A stretch of 64,000 nt of DNA from Palleronia salina (GTDB lineage: Bacteria; Pseudomonadota; Alphaproteobacteria; Rhodobacterales; Rhodobacteraceae), in assembly GCF_900141995.1 (NCBI RefSeq), contig NZ_FQZA01000003.1, positions 248,001-312,000 of the forward strand, written 5' to 3'. This document shows, one piece after another, positions 17,474-23,789 of the stretch. The first letter of the stretch is position 1; every line of letters starts with the position of its first letter. Position numbers and translations under genes: made by a program. The notes under the pieces are model-generated. The model ran no database searches. It was not told the DNA's origin and saw only the letters and a program-made list of their open reading frames with translations.

Positions 17474-17686
17474 TCAGTCGATGGCCCGGCCCGGGAAGAT
17501 CTGGTCGGGCAGGCTCTCGTCCGACAGCGTTGCCTGGATATCTTCGGACGGCGCTTCGGCGCCGTCGTAGACCGTGGCGCCCACGGCAATGCCGACGCCG
17601 CAGATCAGGGCGGTCAGGACTTTCCAGTCGAGGCTGGCGCCGCCGAACTCGTCGCGCGCGAATCGATTGGTGGTAGGGAGAGGCAT
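17474..17686 (-). CDS. Divergent Flp-like pilin or pseudopilin
   Basis: A 70-residue protein with a charged leader ending DEFG, then GASLDWKVLTALICGVGIAV, which lines up with the leader DEDG and mature start AVTVDWVVLTAAIVGLGIAV of the four Flp pilins next door. It keeps the Gly at the cleavage site, the Asp-Trp pair at +5/+6 and a hydrophobic helix, but its C terminus is acidic (EDIQATLSDESLPDQIFPG) instead of Thr-rich. I infer a minor pilin or pseudopilin. It is the last of five pilin-type genes and precedes cpaB by 152 bases. Confidence 0.65.
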   Translation of the reverse strand: MPLPTTNRFARDEFGGASLDWKVLTALICGVGIAVGATVYDGAEAPSEDIQATLSDESLPDQIFPGRAID

Positions 17687-17728
17687 GGTCGTCTTCCTGC
17701 TCTGCTTCTGGATTCCGTCGAACGTGAC

Positions 17729-17762
17729 GGGGCCGCGCCCCCGAGCTGGTGGGCGCGGCCCC
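17729..17762 (-). terminator. Stem-loop downstream of flp copy 1
   Basis: GGGGCCGCGCCC and GGGCGCGGCCCC form a perfect 12-bp stem with a 10-base loop, 32 bases after the stop of the pilin gene at 17794. There is no T run, so the hairpin may terminate weakly or protect the 3' end of the pilin transcript. Confidence 0.5.
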
Positions 17763-17793
17763 GGTTCGGCCGGCGAGCCGCGTGGGCCGCGCC

Positions 17794-17991
17794 TTACGGG
17801 AAGGTCGTGGTGACGGTGGTGCCGTTCAGGTGCGTGGACACGGCCTGGGTCACCGTCTTGGTGCCGCTGGTGACCGACGACAGCACGGCAATGCCGAGGC
17901 CGACGATGGCGGCGGTCAGCACGACCCAGTCGACGGTCACGGCGCCGTCTTCGTCGTCGCGGAAGGTCTTGGTCAGCTTGAAGAATTTCAT
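17794..17991 (-). CDS. flp: Flp family type IVb pilin, copy 1
   Basis: A 65-residue prepilin. The leader MKFFKLTKTFRDDEDG is predicted to be cut after Gly16 by the locus's CpaA, giving a 49-residue pilin that begins AVTVDWVVLTAAIVGLGIAV. Position +5 is Asp and +6 Trp, not the Glu-Tyr pair of classical Flp. Fourteen of the last 28 residues are Ser or Thr (TSGTKTVT, NGTTVTTTFP). The mature part is identical to copy 3. AAAGGA lies eight bases before the ATG at 17991; the longer upstream frame is not pilin-like. The gene is followed by a strong stem-loop. Confidence 0.93.
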   Translation of the reverse strand: MKFFKLTKTFRDDEDGAVTVDWVVLTAAIVGLGIAVLSSVTSGTKTVTQAVSTHLNGTTVTTTFP

Positions 17992-18157
17992 TTCATGGTC
18001 CTTTCGGGTTTGGCTTGGCGGTCGTCGCCTGTTTACCGAGATTGCCGGCCGAATCTGTCCAAACGGGGGCCGAACGCCGCCCGGGCCATGACCTTTGCAA
18101 GGGCTTTGCGGGACAGGCTCATCCGTTGGTTGCGCGCCGCAACGGGGGGCTGTGCAA

Positions 18158-18189
18158 CGAAAATGGCCGCCCTGGGGCGGCCGTTTTCG
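18158..18189 (-). terminator. Strong intrinsic terminator downstream of flp copy 2
   Basis: A 14-bp stem (one G-T pair) with tetraloop CTGG: an A-rich arm CGAAAATGGCCGCC on one side and its partner on the other. The A/T flanks make it work in both orientations. It lies 20 bases after the stop of the pilin gene at 18210 and separates copy 2 from copy 1, so copy 1 probably needs its own promoter between 17992 and 18157. Confidence 0.75.
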
Positions 18190-18209
18190 TCTTGTCCTGT
18201 CGGCTCGGC

Positions 18210-18404
18210 TCAGAAGGCCTTGCTCACACTGGTCGAGGTCAGCTTGTTCGAGACATTGTGCGTCGCCGACTTGGTTCCGCTCGTAACCGAGGCCAGCACG
18301 GTGACGCAAAGACCCACGACGGCGGCGGTCAGAACCACCCAGTCGACGGTCACGGCGCCGTCTTCGTCCTCGCGCAATCTCGAGATCATCTTGAAGGCGG
18401 TCAT
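18210..18404 (-). CDS. flp: Flp family type IVb pilin, copy 2 (divergent)
   Basis: A 64-residue prepilin with leader ending REDEDG and mature start AVTVDWVVLTAAVVGLCVTV. It keeps the cleavage Gly and the +5 Asp/+6 Trp but differs from copies 1, 3 and 4 in the second half: a cysteine in the helix (GLCV), and a tail TKSATHNVSNKLTSTSVSKAF that has more lysine and asparagine while still being Ser/Thr-rich. It may be a minor or alternative pilin. It lies between two hairpins, implying independent transcription. Confidence 0.9.
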   Translation of the reverse strand: MTAFKMISRLREDEDGAVTVDWVVLTAAVVGLCVTVLASVTSGTKSATHNVSNKLTSTSVSKAF

Positions 18405-18460
18405 GGGGTTCGTCCTTTGCGGGTTGACGGTCGCGGCCCCGGCGGCGTGGATCGACCGAG

Positions 18461-18493
18461 CCATGGCGGCAGCCCGTTGAACCGCCGCCATGG
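18461..18493 (-). terminator. Stem-loop between flp copies 3 and 2
   Basis: CCATGGCGGC and GCCGCCATGG form a perfect 10-bp stem with a 13-base loop, starting 18 bases past the stop of the pilin gene at 18512. No T run follows on the minus strand, so it may be a weak terminator or an RNA-stabilising hairpin. Confidence 0.45.
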
Positions 18494-18511
18494 AAATATC
18501 GGCTGGAAACC

Positions 18512-18709
18512 TTACGGGAAGGTCGTGGTGACGGTGGTGCCGTTCAGGTGGGTCGACACCGCCTGGGTGACCGTCTTGGTGCCGCTGGTCACCGAGGACA
18601 GAACGGCGATGCCGAGGCCGACGATGGCGGCGGTCAGCACAACCCAGTCGACGGTCACGGCGCCGTCTTCGTCGTTGCTGAAGTTTTTCGCGAGCTTGAA
18701 GAGTTTCAT
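18512..18709 (-). CDS. flp: Flp family type IVb pilin, copy 3
   Basis: A 65-residue prepilin: leader MKLFKLAKNFSNDEDG, mature start AVTVDWVVLTAA. The 49-residue mature pilin is identical to that of copy 1 and differs from copy 4 by one residue (Gln for Glu at +33), while the leaders differ, which points to recent duplication or gene conversion of the mature part. The tail is dominated by Thr. The upstream 240 bases hold a motif (TTTTGCGGCAAA, then ATTATG read on the plus strand) also found before copy 4, a possible shared promoter. Confidence 0.93.
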   Translation of the reverse strand: MKLFKLAKNFSNDEDGAVTVDWVVLTAAIVGLGIAVLSSVTSGTKTVTQAVSTHLNGTTVTTTFP

Positions 18710-18803
18710 GGTGTAATCCTGCTTTGATGCTCTGGTTTCTTTGTCCCGACCAGAACATCCGCTCTGTTCGAGTAGGGGCACCATGACTGTTGCGCAGGGC
18801 AGC

Positions 18804-18836
18804 ATTATGACCGCGGCGGTGGTATTTTGCGGCAAA
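18804..18836 (-). promoter_or_regulatory. Upstream element of flp copy 3 shared with copy 4
   Basis: On the plus strand ATTATG (18804-18809; CATAAT on the minus strand, close to a -10 hexamer) lies 25 bases from GCGGCAAA (18829-18836). The same two words with a 27-base offset occur before copy 4. The conserved pair suggests a common promoter or activator site about 95 bases before the ATG. The spacing to a -35 hexamer is not standard, so an activator-dependent promoter is more likely than a simple housekeeping one. Confidence 0.35.
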
Positions 18837-18883
18837 TCTGCGAAGGGTGCCGCAGCATTTTACGACAGTTGGCAACATGAGAA

Positions 18884-18910
18884 GGCCACCGACCCGACGG
18901 GTCGGCGGCC
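18884..18910 (-). terminator. Terminator downstream of flp copy 4
   Basis: A nearly perfect stem (GGCC-A-CCGACCC against GGGTCGG-C-GGCC, one mismatch) followed on the minus strand by TTCTCATGTT, a moderately T-rich tail. It sits 40 bases past the stop of copy 4; a smaller hairpin (CGCGGGCG / CGCCCGCG, 18925-18943) lies between. Together they would end the transcript of the first pilin gene. Confidence 0.6.
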
Positions 18911-18949
18911 CATGGAATTCATTTCGCGGGCGATGCGCCCGCGCGTGCC

Positions 18950-19147
18950 TTACGGGAAGGTCGTGGTGACGGTGGTGCCGTTCAGGTGGGTCGACACGGC
19001 TTCGGTCACCGTCTTGGTGCCGCTGGTCACCGACGACAGCACGGCGATGCCGAGGCCGACGATGGCGGCGGTCAGCACGACCCAGTCGACGGTCACGGCG
19101 CCGTTTTCGTCGTTGCGGAAGTTTTTCGCGAGCTTGAAGAGTTTCAT
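18950..19147 (-). CDS. flp: Flp family type IVb pilin, copy 4
   Basis: A 65-residue prepilin with leader MKLFKLAKNFRNDENG and the same mature hydrophobic start as copies 1 and 3; it carries TVTEAV where the others have TVTQAV. It is the outermost gene of the minus-strand pilus locus and faces the lytic transglycosylase gene across a 317-base intergenic region. Its strong sequence identity with copies 1 and 3 and its own terminator argue for a dosage array of major pilins. Confidence 0.93.
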   Translation of the reverse strand: MKLFKLAKNFRNDENGAVTVDWVVLTAAIVGLGIAVLSSVTSGTKTVTEAVSTHLNGTTVTTTFP

Positions 19148-19464
19148 GGTAAAAAGCCTCACTGGTTGCACGTTTCGATAGACCCGTTGCGGCGGACGCC
19201 GCTGCGGTTGATCGTGGTTAATGCTGGAAGAGTTCGGCGGGAATCTGGCGCGGGCGGGTCCATTTCTTGATTTCACCTGCCACAATTATGAACTGAGCAA
19301 CCTGCCGTTTCGCGGCAAAACCGGCGAAAGGGCCGGGGACCTTGGGGCAAAATGGTGACGCCCGGGCTAAAATGACCCGAACGGGGCGCGCCACGCTTTT
19401 CCCGGGGCGATAGGCCCCTCAGACTGCGGTCAAAGAAAAATAATCGACCCAGGCAGGTTCGAGC
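19148..19464. promoter_or_regulatory. Divergent intergenic region, flp copy 4 / lytic transglycosylase
   Basis: This 317-base stretch has no credible coding sequence and should hold the promoters of both divergent genes. It is less GC-rich than its surroundings in places. On the minus strand CATAAT (19285-19290) and, 27 bases further upstream, the word GCGGCAAA read on plus (19312-19319) repeat the arrangement found before flp copy 3. I could not assign a -35/-10 pair for the transglycosylase gene. Confidence 0.5.
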
Positions 19465-20313
19465 ATGAGAGTTTCCGTGACCGCGGCGCTGATGGCGGCG
19501 CTTTTCATCACGTCGCCCGTCCATGCGGGCGATCCGGCGCCGTTTCCCGACTTCACGTTCAAACGGGTGAAGCCGCCCGCGCCGGGCACGAAAAAGCGCA
19601 TCACCGTGCAGATCGACCCGTCGGAGCAATGGCCGCCGCCGGCGCCCGCGACGCCCGCGAAACCCGAGACGCCCCCCGACGCCGCGCCATCGGCGCCGGA
19701 GGCCCCCAAGACCCGCGCCTATGCCTGGTTCTGGGACCAGGTGCCGCCGGGCGGGGCAGGGGCCGCCGGTCTCGACAGCGCGCTGGCCGTGTTGGCGCGC
19801 CCGCCGTCGGGCGTGCGGGCACCGCAATACCGGCTGGACCACCTTCGCAAGCTGGCGCAGCGCCACGGGCGTGACATCCTCGCGGCCAGCGTCGGGACCA
19901 AGGTTTCGCCCGCGCTGGCGCTTGCGGTCATGGCGGTCGAATCGTCGGGCAAGGTCGACGCCGTCAGTTCGGCCGGCGCACAGGGGCTGATGCAGCTCAT
20001 GCCCGACACCGCGCGCCGCTTCGGGGTGCACGACAGCACCCAGGCCCGGGACAACATCCGCGGCGGGATCGCCTATCTCGACTGGCTGATGGGTGAATTC
20101 GAGGGCGACCCGCTGCTGGTCCTGGCGGGCTACAACGCGGGCGAGGGCGCGGTGACCCGCCACGCGGGCGTGCCACCCTATTCCGAGACGCGCGGCTACG
20201 TGCCCAAGGTGCTGGCCGCGTTCCAGGTGGCCCGGGGGCTGTGCCTGACGCCGCCCATGCTGGTCAGCGACGGCTGCGTCTTCGTCGACAACCGCGTGGC
20301 CAGCAATGGCTGA
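19465..20313 (+). CDS. Lytic transglycosylase (SLT domain), exported
   Basis: A 282-residue protein with a signal peptide (cut near VHA-GD, residue 21), a Pro/Ala-rich linker (about 60-95) and a C-terminal SLT domain. The catalytic Glu is in MAVESSGKVD, followed by the family block SSAGAQGLMQLMPDTARRFG and YNAGEGAV. It would cleave peptidoglycan to make room for envelope structures, which fits its position divergent from the pilin genes, although a housekeeping role is equally possible. Its last eight bases overlap the start of the UbiA-type gene. Confidence 0.88.
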   Translation: MRVSVTAALMAALFITSPVHAGDPAPFPDFTFKRVKPPAPGTKKRITVQIDPSEQWPPPAPATPAKPETPPDAAPSAPEAPKTRAYAWFWDQVPPGGAGAAGLDSALAVLARPPSGVRAPQYRLDHLRKLAQRHGRDILAASVGTKVSPALALAVMAVESSGKVDAVSSAGAQGLMQLMPDTARRFGVHDSTQARDNIRGGIAYLDWLMGEFEGDPLLVLAGYNAGEGAVTRHAGVPPYSETRGYVPKVLAAFQVARGLCLTPPMLVSDGCVFVDNRVASNG

Positions 20314-21736
20314 CGACCCGCCGCTGGTGCTGGACGTCGACGGCACCTACCTGCGCACGGACCTTTTGCTGGAGTCGTTCTGGGCGGGGATGGGCCGCGA
20401 CCCGGTGTCCACGCTGGGTGCGCTGCGCCACTGGCGCGACCGCCCCCGGCTGAAGGCCGAGCTGGCGCGGATCGGCCAGCCCGACCTGGCGCTGATGCCG
20501 CGCGATCCCGAGGTCGCCGCGCTGGCCAGCGCGGCGCGGTCCGAGGGGCGCGCGGTCGTGCTGGCCTCGGCCGCCGATGCAGACTTGGTCGGCGCGCTGG
20601 GCCGGACGGATCCGACGGTCACCGATACGCTGGGCAGCACGCCGGGACGCAACCTGAAGGGGGCCGAGAAGGCCCGGGCGCTGGTCGACCGCTACGGTCG
20701 CAGCGGGTTCGACTACGCCGGCGACTCGAACGCCGACGCGGCGGTCTGGGCCGAGGCGCGCAAGGCGATCGTGGTGGGCGGGCCCGCGCGGCAGGCCGCG
20801 CATTTGCGCGGCGCGGGGCAAGACGTGACCGAGATCCCGGGCGGCTGGACCTGGCGCGCGGCCCGGCGTGCCTTGCGCCCGCATCAATACGTGAAGAACG
20901 TGTTGCTGTTCCTGCCGGTGATCGCCGCCCATGCCTTCCAATGGCAGCCCTTCGCGCTGGTCCTGCTGGGCATCGTCGCGTTCTCGGCCGCGGCCTCGTC
21001 GATCTACGTGGTGAACGACCTGCTGGACCTGGCCGCCGACCGCCAGCACGCGACCAAGTGCAACCGCCCGCTGGCCAGCGGCGCGCTGCCCATCGGGGTC
21101 GGCATGGCGTTGGGGCTTGGCGCGGGCGCGCTGGCGCTGATCCTCGGTGCGCTGCTGGGCCCGGCCTTCCTGGCCGTGATCTGCGTCTATATCGTTCTGA
21201 GCCTCGCCTATTCGCTGAAACTCAAGCGCATGCGCTGGATCGATGTCTTCTGCCTCGCCGCGCTCTATACCCTGCGCGTGGTGGCGGGGGCGGCGGCCAG
21301 CGGTGTCGAGGCGACGCTGAGCATGCTGGTCTTCATCTTCCCCGTGTTCCTGACGCTCGGCTGCGTCAAGCGCCTGACCGAGCTCGCCAAGGCGACGGGC
21401 GAGGCGCGGTTGCCCGGGCGCGGCTACGCGCCCTCGGACAAGGGCGACATGCTGAACATGGCGGGATTGGGCGTGGTCGGCGCGCTGGTGATCTTCGCGC
21501 TCTACTCGGTCAGCGACCAGGCCGCGGCACTATATGAGACGCGCTGGATCCTGTGGCTGGCCCTGCCGCCCATGGCGCTGTGGCTGATGCGCATGGTGGC
21601 GCTGGGCGCGCGGGGGCAGATGGACTATGACCCGATCGTCTTCGCGCTGCGCGACAGGACGGGCATCGGCCTTTTGCTGATTATCCTCAGCCTGATGTTC
21701 TGGTCCGCCGGGCTGTGGGCGGAGTGGCTGGGATAG
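20306..21736 (+). CDS. HAD phosphatase-UbiA prenyltransferase fusion (DPPR synthase/phosphatase type)
   Basis: A 476-residue two-domain protein. Residues 1-190 are HAD-like: LVLDVDGTYLRTDLLLES gives the DxDGT nucleophile motif and FDYAGDSNADAAVW the metal-binding GDS-x-x-D. Residues 195-476 are a membrane-embedded UbiA domain with the prenyl-diphosphate motif VNDLLDLAADRQH and about eight membrane segments; HQYVKNVLLFLP is typical of the 5-phosphoribose-diphosphate:polyprenyl-phosphate branch (mycobacterial Rv3806c/UbiA). Such a fusion would make polyprenyl-phosphoryl-5-phosphoribose and then remove the 5-phosphate. Two genes for the next steps (DprE2, DprE1) are convergent and 14 bases away, supporting this reading. 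Confidence 0.85.
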   Translation: MADDPPLVLDVDGTYLRTDLLLESFWAGMGRDPVSTLGALRHWRDRPRLKAELARIGQPDLALMPRDPEVAALASAARSEGRAVVLASAADADLVGALGRTDPTVTDTLGSTPGRNLKGAEKARALVDRYGRSGFDYAGDSNADAAVWAEARKAIVVGGPARQAAHLRGAGQDVTEIPGGWTWRAARRALRPHQYVKNVLLFLPVIAAHAFQWQPFALVLLGIVAFSAAASSIYVVNDLLDLAADRQHATKCNRPLASGALPIGVGMALGLGAGALALILGALLGPAFLAVICVYIVLSLAYSLKLKRMRWIDVFCLAALYTLRVVAGAAASGVEATLSMLVFIFPVFLTLGCVKRLTELAKATGEARLPGRGYAPSDKGDMLNMAGLGVVGALVIFALYSVSDQAAALYETRWILWLALPPMALWLMRMVALGARGQMDYDPIVFALRDRTGIGLLLIILSLMFWSAGLWAEWLG

Positions 21737-21750
21737 GGCGCGAACCGCAC

Positions 21751-22485
21751 CTAGATCGACAGCTTCTTGAACACCCGTTCGGGGATCGCGCGGATGATCG
21801 CCATGATGAAACGCCAGAAGAACGGCGTGTAGATCACGTCGCGCTTGCGATCCACCGCGCGCAGGATGGACCGGGCCACGGCCTCGGGCGGCGCGACCAG
21901 GAACATCCCCTCGATCCCCCAGGTCATCGCGGTGTCGACGAAGCCCGGCTTGACCGTCACCACGTGCCCGCCCGCCCGGGTCAGGCGATTGCGCAGGCCC
22001 GACAGGTAGGTGGCGAAGCCGGCCTTCGCGGCCCCGTAGACATAGTTGCCGAGACGCCCCCTGTCGCCCGCGACGGACCCCACGCCGACGATGGTGCCCG
22101 CTCCGTTGGCCTCGATCCGCGGGGCGAGCATTTGAAGGAACCGCGCGGGGCCGGTGAAGCTGTCCATCACCACGCCGTCGATGAGAGACGGGTCGGCGTC
22201 GATCCTGTCCTGCGGCGGCATGGAGCCCACGAAGACGGCGCAGTTCACCGTGTCGTCGCCATCGGTCGCGTCGATGATGGGCTGAAAGCTCTCGGGATCG
22301 CGCGCGTCGAACCGCATCGCGCGGGCCGATACGGCGCCGCGGGCGGTGCAGTCTGCCGCGGTGGCCCGCAGGTCGTCCATGTCGCGCCCGGCCAGGATCA
22401 GCGTCGCGCCCGCGCCGGCCAGTTCGCGCGCCATGGCGCGGGCCATGGACGATGTCGCGCCGAGAAGGATCCAGGTGTCGCTCAT
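21751..22485 (-). CDS. SDR reductase, DprE2-like (polyprenyl-phospho-2-keto-ribose reductase)
   Basis: A 244-residue short-chain dehydrogenase: cofactor motif LLGATSSMARAMA, Ser in VGVGSVAGDRGR and catalytic YVYGAAKAGF (Tyr-x-x-x-Lys). In mycobacteria DprE2 completes the epimerisation of decaprenylphosphoryl ribose to arabinose after DprE1 has oxidised C2. Here the gene overlaps the DprE1-like gene by ATGA, the classic pairing. The C-terminal hydrophobic/basic tail (FFWRFIMAIIRAIPERVFKK) could attach it to the inner membrane. The assignment rests mainly on the pairing and is moderately strong. Confidence 0.82.
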   Translation of the reverse strand: MSDTWILLGATSSMARAMARELAGAGATLILAGRDMDDLRATAADCTARGAVSARAMRFDARDPESFQPIIDATDGDDTVNCAVFVGSMPPQDRIDADPSLIDGVVMDSFTGPARFLQMLAPRIEANGAGTIVGVGSVAGDRGRLGNYVYGAAKAGFATYLSGLRNRLTRAGGHVVTVKPGFVDTAMTWGIEGMFLVAPPEAVARSILRAVDRKRDVIYTPFFWRFIMAIIRAIPERVFKKLSI

Positions 22486-23789
22486 GCCGCGTTCCTCAGT
22501 CCCAGCCGGCGCACGAGGTCCGTCGTCATGGTGCCTTCGGGATCGACCCGCTCAACCTCGCGCAGCCATGCGCCGTGGTCAGGATACATGGACCGCACGG
22601 CGGCGCCCGTCGCGAGCGCGTCCTTGGCCAGGTAGATCCGCCCGCCGGCGTCCTGCGTCGCGTCCTCGAGCGTTTCGATCAGGGCCACGGCGTCGGGCGT
22701 GTTCCGGAAATCGCAGGCCAGGGTATAGCCCTCCATCGGGAAGGACAGGTGACCGGCGCGGCCCGGCCCCATGCGCTTGAGCACGGCCAGCGGCGAGGCG
22801 AGCCCCGAATGCGCGATGCGTTCCAGAATCCGGCGCAGGGCGGGCGCGGCCGCGACCGGGACCACGCATTGGAACTGGTGGAACCCGCGTTTGCCGTAAA
22901 GGCGGTTCCAGTCGTGTATCCGGTCCAGCGGGAAGAAGTACTCGCCGATCCGGCGCACCACCGTGCGGCCGCCGCGCGGGACGCGGTTGTAGTACGCGGC
23001 GTTGAAGGCCCGTACCACCGGCGGCGACAGCGCGGCTGCGGGCGCGTCGAACGGCACGCTGCGGGCGCGCCCGGGTGGCGGGATCAGGCCCGCGCCGGTC
23101 TCGCCCTCTTCCAGGATGCCCCGGCCCAGCCGGTCGCCCGTCGCGGTGGCGTCGATCCAGCCCACGCAATAGCTGGCCTCCGATCCGTCGAGTGCCGCCA
23201 GAAAATCATTCCAGCCGGGCACGCGGCGTTCGGTCACCACCATGACGTCGCCCTTGCATTTCAGAACGCGCAGCGTGGCCTCGGCGATGATGCCGGTCTG
23301 CCCCAGCCCGCCCACGGTCGCCGCGAACAGGTCCGAGCCGGGCGTGACCTCGACCGGGCCGCCGGGCGTCAACAGCCGCAGCGACAGCACGTGCTGTCCG
23401 AAGGATCCCGCGTGGTGGTGGTTCTTGCCGTGCACGTCCATGGCGATGGCCCCGCCCACGGTGGCGAAGCCGGTGCCGGGCAGGACGGCAGGCAACAGCC
23501 CCCGGGGTGCCAGCAGCCGCGTCAGATCGCCCAGGGTGACGCCCGCCTCGACCGTGACCGTCGCGGCTTCGGGATCGATGGACAAAACGCGGTCCAGCCG
23601 GGTCGTCCGCACCGCCCGGCCACCATCGTTGAGGCAGGCATCGCCGTAGGACCGGCAGCCGCCGATGGCGGGGGCGGGCGTGTCGCGCATCAGCGCGGCG
23701 AGGGTCGATTGACGCTCGGGCCGGGCCAGTTGCCCGCTGGCCGTCAGCGCGCGGCCCCAGCCCGACCAGTCAGCCTGTTTCCACGACAT
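22482..23789 (-). CDS. FAD-dependent oxidase, DprE1-like (polyprenyl-phospho-ribose 2'-oxidase)
   Basis: A 435-residue flavoprotein of the VAO/PCMH family. FAD-binding blocks GGCRSYGDACLNDGG and DVHGKNHHHAGSFGQHV closely match DprE1, and the substrate-side lysine lies in GGRIYLAKDA. Where mycobacterial DprE1 has the benzothiazinone-reactive Cys387 (W-N-x-C-V-D-F), this protein has YTLACDF, that is Ala at the Cys position and Cys one place later. ATG 23789 is preferred over GTG 23795 because AAAGGG is five bases upstream. The 5' end overlaps the upstream membrane protein gene by 20 bases, and the 3' end overlaps dprE2. Confidence 0.87.
   Translation of the reverse strand: MSWKQADWSGWGRALTASGQLARPERQSTLAALMRDTPAPAIGGCRSYGDACLNDGGRAVRTTRLDRVLSIDPEAATVTVEAGVTLGDLTRLLAPRGLLPAVLPGTGFATVGGAIAMDVHGKNHHHAGSFGQHVLSLRLLTPGGPVEVTPGSDLFAATVGGLGQTGIIAEATLRVLKCKGDVMVVTERRVPGWNDFLAALDGSEASYCVGWIDATATGDRLGRGILEEGETGAGLIPPPGRARSVPFDAPAAALSPPVVRAFNAAYYNRVPRGGRTVVRRIGEYFFPLDRIHDWNRLYGKRGFHQFQCVVPVAAAPALRRILERIAHSGLASPLAVLKRMGPGRAGHLSFPMEGYTLACDFRNTPDAVALIETLEDATQDAGGRIYLAKDALATGAAVRSMYPDHGAWLREVERVDPEGTMTTDLVRRLGLRNAA

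Noticed and set aside
17992-18309. Long frame reading into flp copy 1 from 18309
   Set aside because: It runs through the terminator hairpin of copy 2; the pilin clearly begins at 17991 with a ribosome-binding site.
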